A stretch of 64,000 nt of DNA, taken from NCBI GenBank assembly GCA_014584705.1, contig JACTMJ010000008.1, positions 62,001 through 126,000 on the forward strand. Direction: 5' to 3'. Every line of letters begins with the position of its first letter. Position 1 is the stretch's first letter. The position numbers and the translations under genes were made by a program. The notes beneath the pieces are model-generated. The model searched no databases, had not been told where the DNA came from, and was given only the letters and a program-made list of their open reading frames with translations. This DNA is from Acidobacteriota bacterium (lineage in GTDB: Bacteria; Acidobacteriota; Terriglobia; Bryobacterales; Bryobacteraceae). Shown piece after piece: positions 40,232 through 48,650 of the stretch.

Positions 40232-40549
40232 CGCGCTTAATTCCGCTTCCTCTGAAATTGACTAGTGATGCCAATTTTAGCCCGAAGCCGGATGCGTGCA
40301 TATTCAAAAAATCTAATGGAAGGGATCGATTCCTTTTAGTACAAGTTATATTCGCCGACCCTCGAAGACGCTTTTCGGAACCGCTCCGCACCAGCCGTTT
40401 GCCAGTGCCGCCTCTCCGCGAGCGTCCCCGCATGAAGCCGATTGCTACTTTTAATAAGGTGATCTGAACCGGGGCGGGAATTCGCTTCCTTGGCTAGAGA
40501 ATTCCCGCCGCCCGGCGTCGATTGTGACGCCTGGCGAAGGATCCATCGC
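40232..40549. other. Divergent intergenic region between amtB and the peptidoglycan-binding gene
   Basis: 318 bases without a gene. About 40260-40350 is rich in A and T and probably holds the amtB promoter; GGAAGGGATCGATTCC at 40318-40333 is a partial palindrome. The rest is plain GC-rich DNA that must carry the promoter of the gene at 40550. Confidence 0.4.
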
Positions 40550-41593
40550 ATGCCACTTCAATATCCGCCCTTCGCGGCCAGCACACGCATCCAGGATGCA
40601 TACCGGAATAATCCGACAATGAAACGCCGCGAGGACGGCCCCGGCGTGGTACTGGTGCAGATGGCTCTCCTTGAACTCGGATACAAGATGCCGATTTCCA
40701 CCCGCAAGACGGGGAAACCGGATGGCATCTATGGCGACGAAACCCACAACGTCGTCTTCCAGTTTCAGAAGGATAAGAAGCTGAAATTCGACGGAATCGC
40801 GGGAAACAAGACCCTTGATAAGCTGGATCAGTTGATGGTGGCGAAATCCGGGAAGATTCCCGTGCCATCGCCCCCCGTCGCTCCGCCCACTCCTCCCGCG
40901 ATTCCGCCCAGTCGCGACTACAAGATTGGCACGGACGACCCGACCATCACGCCGGACCCTGGTTCGGGCGTATGGGGAGCCAAGAGTGCCGAACTCTCTT
41001 ACATCGCGCTAAAGCAGATCATGCTGGACCCAACATTTATCGGTACGGCCACGCTCACCATTGGCGACGACGCGGTGAAGCACCTGCTCCAATACTTAGG
41101 CAACTCCGGTCGTCCATACACCATCGACCTCGAAGGAATGGTGGATGAAGTTCCCACCGCGAAAAAGATGATGGAGTTTGAGGTGGATCAGGCCAAGGCT
41201 TTCGTGGAAACGCTGCCCCCGGGCGTCCATCAGATTACCTCCAGGACCGCCGAGAGTTCGTACAACTATAAGAAGGAATCAAAGAACTGGTTCTTCGCGG
41301 TAGGGGGCTACTCGGTTTGGGGCAAGGGCACGGCGACCGTCACGGATACGCCAACCGGCAAGGAGTATGTCCTGGCGTTCGAGTACAAGTTCTTTGACCG
41401 CTACAACTGGGACAATGGGAAGGCCGTAACCATCGCCGGAATCACCGTTACCGATGCGTTCATGGGGGAGTTCCACAAACAGGGGCTTGCCCGCGAGTAC
41501 GATGAAATAGGCTCGTTGCGGCGCACCTTCCGCTGGAAGCATGGCGGATTGATTCCACTAGGGCAGTTTGATGCGCCAGGAAGCCGTTCCTGA
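40550..41593 (+). CDS. Peptidoglycan-binding-domain protein with unknown C-terminal domain, possible effector
   Basis: 347 residues, no signal peptide. Residues about 28-95 form a peptidoglycan-binding_1 domain (GPGVVLVQMALLELGYK, KPDGIYGDETHNVVFQFQ, DGIAGNKTLDKL). A Pro-rich linker (about 104-121) leads to a C-terminal domain of about 220 residues with a helix (VDQAKAFVETLPPGVH) and aromatic, charged blocks (WFFAVGGYSVWGKG, YKFFDRYNWDNGK, GEFHKQGLAREYDEIG). I do not recognise this domain. ATG at 40550 has AAGGA nearby. The next gene, 16 bases downstream, codes for a lipoprotein, so the pair may be a wall-targeting effector with its periplasmic immunity protein. That is inference; a housekeeping wall enzyme is also possible. 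Confidence 0.78.
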   Translation: MPLQYPPFAASTRIQDAYRNNPTMKRREDGPGVVLVQMALLELGYKMPISTRKTGKPDGIYGDETHNVVFQFQKDKKLKFDGIAGNKTLDKLDQLMVAKSGKIPVPSPPVAPPTPPAIPPSRDYKIGTDDPTITPDPGSGVWGAKSAELSYIALKQIMLDPTFIGTATLTIGDDAVKHLLQYLGNSGRPYTIDLEGMVDEVPTAKKMMEFEVDQAKAFVETLPPGVHQITSRTAESSYNYKKESKNWFFAVGGYSVWGKGTATVTDTPTGKEYVLAFEYKFFDRYNWDNGKAVTIAGITVTDAFMGEFHKQGLAREYDEIGSLRRTFRWKHGGLIPLGQFDAPGSRS

Positions 41594-41609
41594 GAGGTGG
41601 AACCCCAAG

Positions 41610-42056
41610 ATGCAGACCCGAAGGATGGGCGTAAGATCAATCCTGCTGAGCGCGATCGTGCTCGCGTCAATGTCCTGTGGAGGAGCTGAGCAAGTGGCCA
41701 AGAACGACATTGTTCTTTCCGATTGGGAAACCGTAATGCACGTGAAGTTTCCGCCCGGCACGGAAGCGCTTGGGCTGATGAAAGTCGAAGAGCGGGATGA
41801 CCTGGTCCGCCTGAAGGTGCGAATGCCGGCGGCGGCGTGGCCCGAATTTCTGAAGAGCGCCCCCATCGACGAACAGGACCTCACGGAGAAGCGGCGTTTC
41901 TTCCTTGGGCCGGACGAAGAATGGTGGGACCCGTCGAAACCCGCTTCGCTGCCCACCGCGCAAGCCCGCCTGGAAAACGGCAGCGTGCTGAATATCGGTG
42001 TGGACCGCGGCGACAGCCAATTTGCCACCGTCTACCTGCTCTGGCATGAAACCTAG
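41610..42056 (+). CDS. Lipoprotein paired with the peptidoglycan-binding protein
   Basis: 148 residues. A short lipoprotein signal (RSILLSAIVLASMSC, lipobox Cys23) leads to a 120-residue periplasmic domain that starts acidic and ends in strands (TAQARLENGSVLNIGVD, DSQFATVYLLWHET). No family is recognised. The ATG at 41610 has GAGGTGG upstream; another at 41625 is possible and would give a shorter signal. The gene is 16 bases after the peptidoglycan-binding protein gene. Immunity proteins against wall-attacking effectors are often such lipoproteins, but this is suggested only by the layout. Confidence 0.8.
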   Translation: MQTRRMGVRSILLSAIVLASMSCGGAEQVAKNDIVLSDWETVMHVKFPPGTEALGLMKVEERDDLVRLKVRMPAAAWPEFLKSAPIDEQDLTEKRRFFLGPDEEWWDPSKPASLPTAQARLENGSVLNIGVDRGDSQFATVYLLWHET

Positions 42057-42156
42057 GATCGCTGGTTCGCACGCGGTTCCCGGTGCGGCGTTAGTGTGAA
42101 CGCCTGCTCCTCTGCTTTCCATCTCCTTCCCGGTTACCAATTTCCGATTGCCAAGG

Positions 42157-42192
42157 AAAAAAAGGCAGCATAGCCGGTTTCGGCATGCTGCC
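42157..42192 (-). terminator. Intrinsic terminator of the first BACON-repeat gene
   Basis: GGCAGCAT (42164-42171) pairs with ATGCTGCC (42185-42192), with an inner GCCG/CGGC stem in the loop. Seven A residues (42157-42163) at the left become a T run on the minus strand. It lies about 60 bases past the stop codon of the gene ending at 42254. Confidence 0.9.
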
Positions 42193-42253
42193 CTTTCGTG
42201 CAATCCGGCGGAGGGGGAGCGAAGCCTCACCCGCCGCCGCTTCCTTTTCTCTA

Positions 42254-44545
42254 CTACGGTTCCACGCGCACAAACACGCCCGTGCGTGTGAAGACGCCGT
42301 CCAGTTCCGCCACAATCTCGTGGTCGCCCAACGGCAGCGAAGGCACCGTCACGTTGAACTGGTCAAGGCCCGCTCCCGAAAGCCCCGCGAAGCCCACCGT
42401 GGCGGGAACGCCGCCGATGGTGATCTTGAGCAGGTCGCGGTCCACCAGCGGCGCGGCACCCTGGAACAGCCGGGCGGGATCGACGGGCGGGTTGGTCGGC
42501 CCGAAGCCCGTACCGAAGACCTGGATGACATTTCCGGGTTTCGCCGGACGAGACACGGGGGCGGTCGTGATCAGGCCTGCCGGCCCAACCGGACTGCTGT
42601 CAAGATGCAGAGCCGCGGCATACTTGCCGTTCATCGGGCCAAACGTGAAGAACGCAGGCAACACCGGCGTCAAATACACCATCGCCGACTCGGACAATGA
42701 CCCATTGACGCTCACCACCACCTCCGCGCCGCCCAGCGACACGCCGGCTTGCGGGAGCAGGTTGATCTGCCCTGGACTTACGTACGCGATGGCCGCTTTC
42801 TTTCCGCCGATGGTGACTTCCACGCCATCGAGATTCGTGGGCAGCAACCCGCCATGGAAGTCCGACGAGCGCCAGGAACGCGAGGTCTTGGCCAGATTCG
42901 TTCCGAAAATGCTCAGCCACGTGTTCACGGCCCCGCCCTGCTCGAAACTGGCGCCGTTTACGATGCCGCCGGAGCTGATGTAGGGGTTCCCCATCGGCGC
43001 GAGTTGCACCCGGTACGCCACCGGAATTTCGAAAGTCTGGAACTGGTTGGACGGGCTGGAAACCGTGATCGCGGTTTCATAAAGACCCGGCAGGAAGTTC
43101 AGATTTCGCAGGGACGCCGTGATCGTGGTGCCTTCCGGTCCGGAAAGGGCCACGGCCTGCAGCCAGGTTGCCGACGGAGGAATGCTGAGCGAAGCCGTCA
43201 ACATGTCGCCAGGGCGGCCCAACGTTACCACTTGCGCGGATGGCAGTGCTTCCCCGCTGATGCGAGAGAAGTAGAGCGAACGCGGGCTCACCGGTGCGGG
43301 CGCCGGCGTTCCCTCGGGCGGCAATACACGAATCCGCGCGGGCAGTTCCACCACCGCGCTGTTCGAGGTCGAACGGATGCGGATGGTGCCAAGCAGCGTC
43401 CCGCGCGTCAGTCCGGTCGGGTTTGCCGTGAACAGCACATTGGTCGGGGTCGTGCCGGTCGTGGTTCGTGCCCTCAGCCAGCTTGCACCGCTCACTTCGA
43501 TCTCGAAGCTCAGCGGGTCGCCAGTGCTTCCGATGGCCAGGCTCTGGGAGATTTCCGTTGTGCTCCCTTCGTTCACGGTGAAGTTCACAATCCCGCTGGA
43601 GAGAGAGAATGTGGAAGTGGGCGTTGGCGTTCCTCCCGCGTCCGGGTCGGCTTCCTGGTTCACGGTGAAGACGGTGTTCCCCAGCCGGATCACGCCCTGC
43701 CGCGCGTGTGCCGTGGGGTTCGCGGCCACGGTGTAGCTCACGGTACCGCTGCCCGTGAGCTGTGGCGGGGAAGCGACGATCCACGGCGCGCCAGAGGTGG
43801 CCGTCCAGGCCGTACTCTCCGGGTTTACTGTTACCTCAACCATCCCCGCGCCCCCTTCCTTCGGGAGATTGACGCTGGTGGAGGAAAGGCTGAACGTGGC
43901 GGGGGTTCCCCCTGCCTGCACGACAGTCAGGGACTTATCGAGAATAGACACTGTCCCGGTCCGCGTCGCTCCGTTCGTGTTGGTGGCAACCGCGATTCCC
44001 AATGTGCCGGAACCCACGTCCGGAGGCGTCACCACGGTAATCCAGGAGGCGTTCGATTTGGCTTGCCAGCTCAGGTTGGCCGGCTGAACGATGACGGTGA
44101 TATTGCGGGACCCTCCTGCCGCGACCACGGAGATCTGATCCGGCAGAAACTGGATCACCGCAAACAGCGGCTCCTGGACGGCGTAGAACGTCTTAGGCCC
44201 GATCGTAACCTGGGCCGTGCGGATTGCGTTCGTGTCGTTCGCTCCCGCCTGAAGTTGCACCGCTCCGGCTCCATTGCCAGAGCCTGTCGCGCTGAGCCAG
44301 GCTTGATTGGAACTGGACGTCCAGGCCGTGCCTGCTGGTGCGGACACATTCACCGTTATCGTTCCTCCTACACCCGTGAACGTGCCGTTCCCGGGAGAGA
44401 TCGTGAACTCCCCCTCCGCCATCGCCTGAAATGCCGCGAATAGCATCACGAGTGTAACGAGGAGCGAAAGCCGCAACGAACGAGTCCATCCCGACTGCCG
44501 AGCCGTATGAATTGCCGGGACGGCCTGTGCATTTCTCTTCATCAT
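42254..44545 (-). CDS. Secreted BACON-like repeat protein with TIGR03437-type C-terminus
   Basis: 763 residues. Signal peptide (RLSLLVTLVMLFAAFQAMA). Then three or so BACON-like immunoglobulin modules of about 85 residues (e.g. SASWITVVTPPDVGSGTL, SGAPWIVASPPQLTGSGTV, ASWLRARTTTGTTP), two further beta modules, and a C-terminal region of about 230 residues with ISSGGIVNGASF, TWLSIFGTNLA and QVFGTGFGPTNPPVDP, which is the Solibacter-type domain. The secreted protein probably binds surface glycan or protein; BACON domains are often carbohydrate-linked. The ATG at 44545 has AGGTGG upstream; the frame extends to 44632 without a site. A paralogue follows upstream at 44786. Confidence 0.9.
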   Translation of the reverse strand: MMKRNAQAVPAIHTARQSGWTRSLRLSLLVTLVMLFAAFQAMAEGEFTISPGNGTFTGVGGTITVNVSAPAGTAWTSSSNQAWLSATGSGNGAGAVQLQAGANDTNAIRTAQVTIGPKTFYAVQEPLFAVIQFLPDQISVVAAGGSRNITVIVQPANLSWQAKSNASWITVVTPPDVGSGTLGIAVATNTNGATRTGTVSILDKSLTVVQAGGTPATFSLSSTSVNLPKEGGAGMVEVTVNPESTAWTATSGAPWIVASPPQLTGSGTVSYTVAANPTAHARQGVIRLGNTVFTVNQEADPDAGGTPTPTSTFSLSSGIVNFTVNEGSTTEISQSLAIGSTGDPLSFEIEVSGASWLRARTTTGTTPTNVLFTANPTGLTRGTLLGTIRIRSTSNSAVVELPARIRVLPPEGTPAPAPVSPRSLYFSRISGEALPSAQVVTLGRPGDMLTASLSIPPSATWLQAVALSGPEGTTITASLRNLNFLPGLYETAITVSSPSNQFQTFEIPVAYRVQLAPMGNPYISSGGIVNGASFEQGGAVNTWLSIFGTNLAKTSRSWRSSDFHGGLLPTNLDGVEVTIGGKKAAIAYVSPGQINLLPQAGVSLGGAEVVVSVNGSLSESAMVYLTPVLPAFFTFGPMNGKYAAALHLDSSPVGPAGLITTAPVSRPAKPGNVIQVFGTGFGPTNPPVDPARLFQGAAPLVDRDLLKITIGGVPATVGFAGLSGAGLDQFNVTVPSLPLGDHEIVAELDGVFTRTGVFVRVEP

Positions 44546-44708
44546 CGGTAACCACCTATTCCCGAAAGTTCCTGGAAGTGGGAAAAGGCCACGCGAACCA
44601 AAGTTCCACGCGGCAAAAAATGCTGACATCACTATCCTATTTCACACCTTGACCGGATTGTGAACGACCTGAGTGTAAAATTCAAGTCTGCCCGGTTTTG
44701 TTTTGGTG

Positions 44709-44746
44709 AAAAATACCAAGGGGCGGCCATGAAAGCCGCCCCTTGG
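44709..44746 (-). terminator. Intrinsic terminator of the second BACON-repeat gene
   Basis: A perfect 12-bp stem, CCAAGGGGCGGC (44716-44727) and GCCGCCCCTTGG (44735-44746), with a seven-base loop. An A run at 44709-44713 gives T's on the minus strand. It lies 40 bases past the stop of the gene ending at 44786. Confidence 0.88.
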
Positions 44747-44785
44747 GTTCGAATTCGCCGTCCGAAATGGTTCGATTCGTCCAAC

Positions 44786-47167
44786 TCACTGGCCGATGAT
44801 GACGACGATGCCCACCTGCGTGGTGAAGCCGTCAACCTTAACCAGCAACGGATGCTCGCCAACCGGCAGCGCGGCAAGCTTGATATTCATCTGGTAAAGC
44901 CCAGGGGCGACCAGACCCACATACTCGATCGCCGCGTTCAGCCCGCCCACCGTCGCGCTCACCCGGTCGGGCTGCGCGAGGGCCAGCGCGCCCTTGAAGA
45001 AGCGCGACGGGTCCGCCTCGGGCGAAGTGGCCCCGAATCCCGTTCCGTAGATCGCGATGGCTTCGAGAGCTTTGGCCGGGCGCGAGCCGGGCAGCAGGCC
45101 CGCCGGACCCACCGGCTTCGCGTCACCGTGCTGCGCCGCCGGGTACTTGCCGCCCTGCCCCGCATAAGTGAAGAATGCTGGTGCACGATCCGCAATCCAG
45201 AGGTAGCCCGATTCGGAGGTTTGTCCGTTCGCGCGTACTTCCACAGGTACCCATCCCCGGTCCGAAATGGCCGGGACCAGTGCGTTCACCTGTGTCGGGC
45301 TCACATAGGAGATCGCCGCCCGGACGCCGCCCACGTATACTTCCGTGCCGCCCACATTCGTGGGTAGCAGCGCTCCGTTGGCGGTCGACGGGTTCCAGTT
45401 CTGCGTGCTCGTTGCCAGGCCGCTGCCGAAAATGCTGATCCACGTATTCGGCGCGGCGCCGGCGGCGAAAGTGGCGCCATTCGTCAGGCCGCCCGAAGAG
45501 ATTCTCGGGCCGGTTCCGCCAGCCAGATTCACCACGTAGCGGACCGGAATATCGAAGGTCTTGAACTGGAAGCTATTGCTTTCCACCGTGATCGCCGAGT
45601 CATAAATTCCCGGCGAGAGGTTGACGTCGCGAATCGATGCGTTGATGTAAGTGCCCGTGGAATCCGAGGCCAGTGCCACGTTCAGCCATGCGTTCGATTG
45701 AATAGAGAGATTGGCCCCCACCGGCGCGCCCGGGCCGCTCAGTCGCACCCGCTGCACGCCAGGTACCGCGCCGCCGAACAAACGGCTGAAATAAAGGCTC
45801 TTGGGAACGGCCGGCAGCGTCGGCAGGTCGCCCGGAGGATTGACGCTTAGCGTTGCCGGCACGGTCACCGCGGTCCCGCCCGTGGGCGTGATCACGATGT
45901 TGGCCGTGTAGATGCCATTAGCCAGGCCGCTCGGATTCGCGGAAAACTGTACCGTGCCAGGCGTTGTTCCCGAAGAAGATCCCGCGCTCAGCCAGTTCCC
46001 GCCCGTCACCGAATTGACCTGGATGGAGTAGTTGAGCGGATCTCCCGAACTTGCCAGATTGAGCGTACGCGTCAGGTTGGAACTTCCTCCCTGGTTGTGG
46101 ACGAAACTCAGCGATGTGGGGGAGGCCGAAAGCGTCGCGGCCGGCGGCGGAGGTTCGTCGTCCGCGCCCGCCTGGGTCACCGTAAAGGTCTGGCCGGCGA
46201 TGGTCACCGTACCCGTTCGCGGATCGTTCGACGCATTCGCGGCCACCGTGTAATTCACGCTGGCGTTGCCGGTGTAATTCGGGCCGTTCGTCACCGTAAT
46301 CCACGCGGCATTGGATGCCGCCGTCCAGGCCGGGTTGCCGGCCGATGCCGTTACGCCCACCGCGCCGGACTTGCCCGCCGCGGGTGCGGTGGTGGATGCC
46401 GGGTTCAGGGTAAACGTTGCCTCCACCGAAGTCTGGATCACTTTTACCTTCTGGTTCAGGACGAACACGTCCGCCGTCCGCTGAGAACCCGTCGTGTTCG
46501 AAAGAATCCGGATCTTCAGCGTGCCGTCCCCGTTCATCGGGGCGGAAAGCACCTGAATCCAGCTCGCCGGAGTCACACCCGTCCAAGGCGCGCCAGCCGG
46601 ATTGGTAACCACGGAGATATCCCGCGTTCCGCCGAAACCATCGATCTCGATCGTGGAAGGCGTCACCGTCGCCGTCAATTCGGGCGGCTCCTGGATGAAC
46701 TCAAAAATGACGTACTGGCCTGTGCCCGTCAGTGTTGCCCGGAAGCGATTCGTCCTGGGGAACGGGGAGGTGTTCTCCGAATACGCGAACGTAACCTGCA
46801 CCGTACCTTGAAAGAGGAGATCCGGGTTGATCGACGTATCAGGGTGCGTGATCGTAATCCAGGTGCTTGGGTCCGGCGTATCCGCGCTGCCCTCTACCTT
46901 CAGTTGCCATTCCGGACCCACAGCCGGACTGGTGGATACCGTGAAGGCGGCCACTCCCGCGTGGTAGTCCACGGTGCGGTTCATCGGCGCGCTGATCTGC
47001 GCCGCGGAAAAGCCGGCAAAACACAGCACCAGTAGCGCCAGAACATAGTGCCGGAATCCTGCGAACGTCCCGGTCGCGGAGCGGGGCGCTCTTGGCGTGC
47101 CGGCAATCCGCCGCGGAGCGTCAAAAGCGTGGGAAACGTCGGAAAACGGGTGAGTGGTCACGATCAC
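44786..47167 (-). CDS. Second BACON-like repeat protein with TIGR03437-type C-terminus
   Basis: 793 residues and a paralogue of the neighbouring protein. The start codon is GTG at 47165-47167. A long N-terminus ends in a signal peptide (YVLALLVLCFAGFSAA). BACON-like units include ASWIQVLSAPMNGDGTLKI and AAWITVTNGPNYTGNASV. The C-terminal module has ISSGGLTNGATFAAG, TWISIFGSGLAT, AIAIYGTGFGATSPEADP and AGLYQMNIKLAALPVGEHPL. The two proteins share layout and the terminal module but differ in repeat number and sequence, as expected for old duplicates. Each has its own terminator, so they are separate transcripts. Function unknown; secreted. Confidence 0.88.
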   Translation of the reverse strand: MIVTTHPFSDVSHAFDAPRRIAGTPRAPRSATGTFAGFRHYVLALLVLCFAGFSAAQISAPMNRTVDYHAGVAAFTVSTSPAVGPEWQLKVEGSADTPDPSTWITITHPDTSINPDLLFQGTVQVTFAYSENTSPFPRTNRFRATLTGTGQYVIFEFIQEPPELTATVTPSTIEIDGFGGTRDISVVTNPAGAPWTGVTPASWIQVLSAPMNGDGTLKIRILSNTTGSQRTADVFVLNQKVKVIQTSVEATFTLNPASTTAPAAGKSGAVGVTASAGNPAWTAASNAAWITVTNGPNYTGNASVNYTVAANASNDPRTGTVTIAGQTFTVTQAGADDEPPPPAATLSASPTSLSFVHNQGGSSNLTRTLNLASSGDPLNYSIQVNSVTGGNWLSAGSSSGTTPGTVQFSANPSGLANGIYTANIVITPTGGTAVTVPATLSVNPPGDLPTLPAVPKSLYFSRLFGGAVPGVQRVRLSGPGAPVGANLSIQSNAWLNVALASDSTGTYINASIRDVNLSPGIYDSAITVESNSFQFKTFDIPVRYVVNLAGGTGPRISSGGLTNGATFAAGAAPNTWISIFGSGLATSTQNWNPSTANGALLPTNVGGTEVYVGGVRAAISYVSPTQVNALVPAISDRGWVPVEVRANGQTSESGYLWIADRAPAFFTYAGQGGKYPAAQHGDAKPVGPAGLLPGSRPAKALEAIAIYGTGFGATSPEADPSRFFKGALALAQPDRVSATVGGLNAAIEYVGLVAPGLYQMNIKLAALPVGEHPLLVKVDGFTTQVGIVVIIGQ

Positions 47168-47528
47168 CTACTGTAGGGTTCAGAATTTTTAGTCCGAAGC
47201 TGGAGTATAGCGGATCTCGTTTTTTCGGGCAAGAACTTACAGTACCCGGCATCTACCGTGCCTAAGTAGTCTTGAATGTTCTACTTGGAATTTCTTGAGC
47301 CGTGCGATTCGCGCCGCATCCGGGAAGGGGAGCGCCGCCGGGCGCCGTTACCGTTTGGGCTTCCCGCCGCGGGTGGGCCGGGAATTGTCCCAGCGCGAAC
47401 GGGAGAGCGCGGGAGATTCTGGTCCCCTTCGCGCGTTGCGCGCGAGAGCCCATCGCTGGAACAATGGAATAGGGCTTGGCAGCGCATTCGCCGCGATCCA
47501 TCACTCCGGCGAGGGAAGGGAACTTCGT
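47168..47528. other. Divergent intergenic region upstream of a BACON gene and a Gfo/Idh gene
   Basis: 361 bases. The first 90 or so are AT-richer (GAATTTTTAG, CGTTTTTTCG) and likely hold the minus-strand promoter. The rest is GC-rich; the plus frame of the Gfo/Idh gene is open across it, but the protein-like part starts only at the TTG at 47529. Confidence 0.45.
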
Positions 47529-48587
47529 TTGAAGAACAGGCCGATTCGCACTGGCATCGTGGGCTTTGGGTTCGGCGCGCGTATCTTCCACGCTCCCTTC
47601 CTGGCGGCTCTGCCGGAATTTGAAATCACCCACTTTGTCCAGCGTTCCTCCTCTTCGGCCTCCGATGCCTATCCCGGAGTCCGGATTGTTCCCTCCGTGG
47701 AAGAATTGGTATCTCAGCCCGAAGTGGATCTGGTCGTCATCACGACGCCGAACGACACCCATTACCCGCTGGCCAGGTTGGCGCTCGAAGCTGGCAAGCA
47801 TGTCGTTGTCGATAAGCCGATGTGCGAGACCGCCGCTCAGGCGCAAGACCTGCTTCACTTGGCACGGGCTTCCGGCAAGGTCTTCTCCGTGTTCCACAAC
47901 CGCCGCTGGGATGGCGATTATCGTACCGTTTGCGAGATCGTTCGCCAGGGGCTGCTCGGCAATCTTCACGAATTCGAATCCCACTTTGACCGGTACAAGC
48001 TACAGTTGAAGGCGGGTTCCTGGAAAGAAGAACCCGGCCCCGGCACGGGAATGCTTTTTGATCTGGGCTCCCACCTGATTGACCAGGCTCTGGCCCTCTT
48101 CGGCTTGCCGGAGCGCGTATTCGCGGACCTTCGCAGCCAGCGGCTTGGCAGCCGCATCGACGATCATTTTGAAGTAATTCTCGATTACGGAGCGATGAAA
48201 GCGACGCTCAAATGCGGGACCCTCGTTCGCGAGAAGCCGCCGCGCTTTCAGTTGTTCGGCGACCTCGGCGCCTTCGTCAAATATGGGATGGATCCGCAGG
48301 AAGCCCGTTTGCTGGCGTCGGATCCGCCCCGTTGGAACCGCACGCTCGGCGTCGACCCGGAAGAGAATTGGGGATTACTGCACACCAGCGTCAACCAGCT
48401 CGTATTCAAGGGCAAGGTAGAGACGTTGCCCGGCGACTACGCCGGGTATTATCGCAATATCGCCGCCGCCATCCGCGGCGACGAAGCGTTGCTGGTGAAG
48501 CCGGAGCAGATTGTGACCTTGATGAAGGTGCTGGAACTGGCGCGCGAGAGCAATCGCGAAGGCCGCTGGATGGAGATGACTCCATAG
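47529..48587 (+). CDS. Cytoplasmic Gfo/Idh/MocA-family oxidoreductase
   Basis: 352 residues without signal peptide. The Rossmann start RTGIVGFGFGARIFHAPFLAAL, the ITTPNDTHYPLARLALEAGKHVVVDKPM block with the catalytic-type Lys, and the C-terminal domain with GMLFDLGSHLIDQALALFGLP match the YdgJ/MviM-like branch of the family. These are NAD(P)-dependent oxidoreductases on sugars or inositol. TTG at 47529 with GAGGGAAGGGA upstream is the likely start; no ATG fits, and the frame further up to 47295 does not look like protein. It is 63 bases ahead of the 6-phosphogluconate dehydrogenase gene on the same strand; a shared role in sugar acid metabolism is possible. Confidence 0.9.
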   Translation: MKNRPIRTGIVGFGFGARIFHAPFLAALPEFEITHFVQRSSSSASDAYPGVRIVPSVEELVSQPEVDLVVITTPNDTHYPLARLALEAGKHVVVDKPMCETAAQAQDLLHLARASGKVFSVFHNRRWDGDYRTVCEIVRQGLLGNLHEFESHFDRYKLQLKAGSWKEEPGPGTGMLFDLGSHLIDQALALFGLPERVFADLRSQRLGSRIDDHFEVILDYGAMKATLKCGTLVREKPPRFQLFGDLGAFVKYGMDPQEARLLASDPPRWNRTLGVDPEENWGLLHTSVNQLVFKGKVETLPGDYAGYYRNIAAAIRGDEALLVKPEQIVTLMKVLELARESNREGRWMEMTP

Positions 48588-48650
48588 CGGCCGTAGCGCT
48601 ACCCGCCGCGCTGAGAATCGAAGGAAGGATCCCAGGAAGAAGAGAGTACG

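Noticed and set aside
40232..40345. Sigma-54 promoter before amtB
   Set aside because: A TTGGCAT element occurs on the minus strand but the GC element at the required distance is missing.
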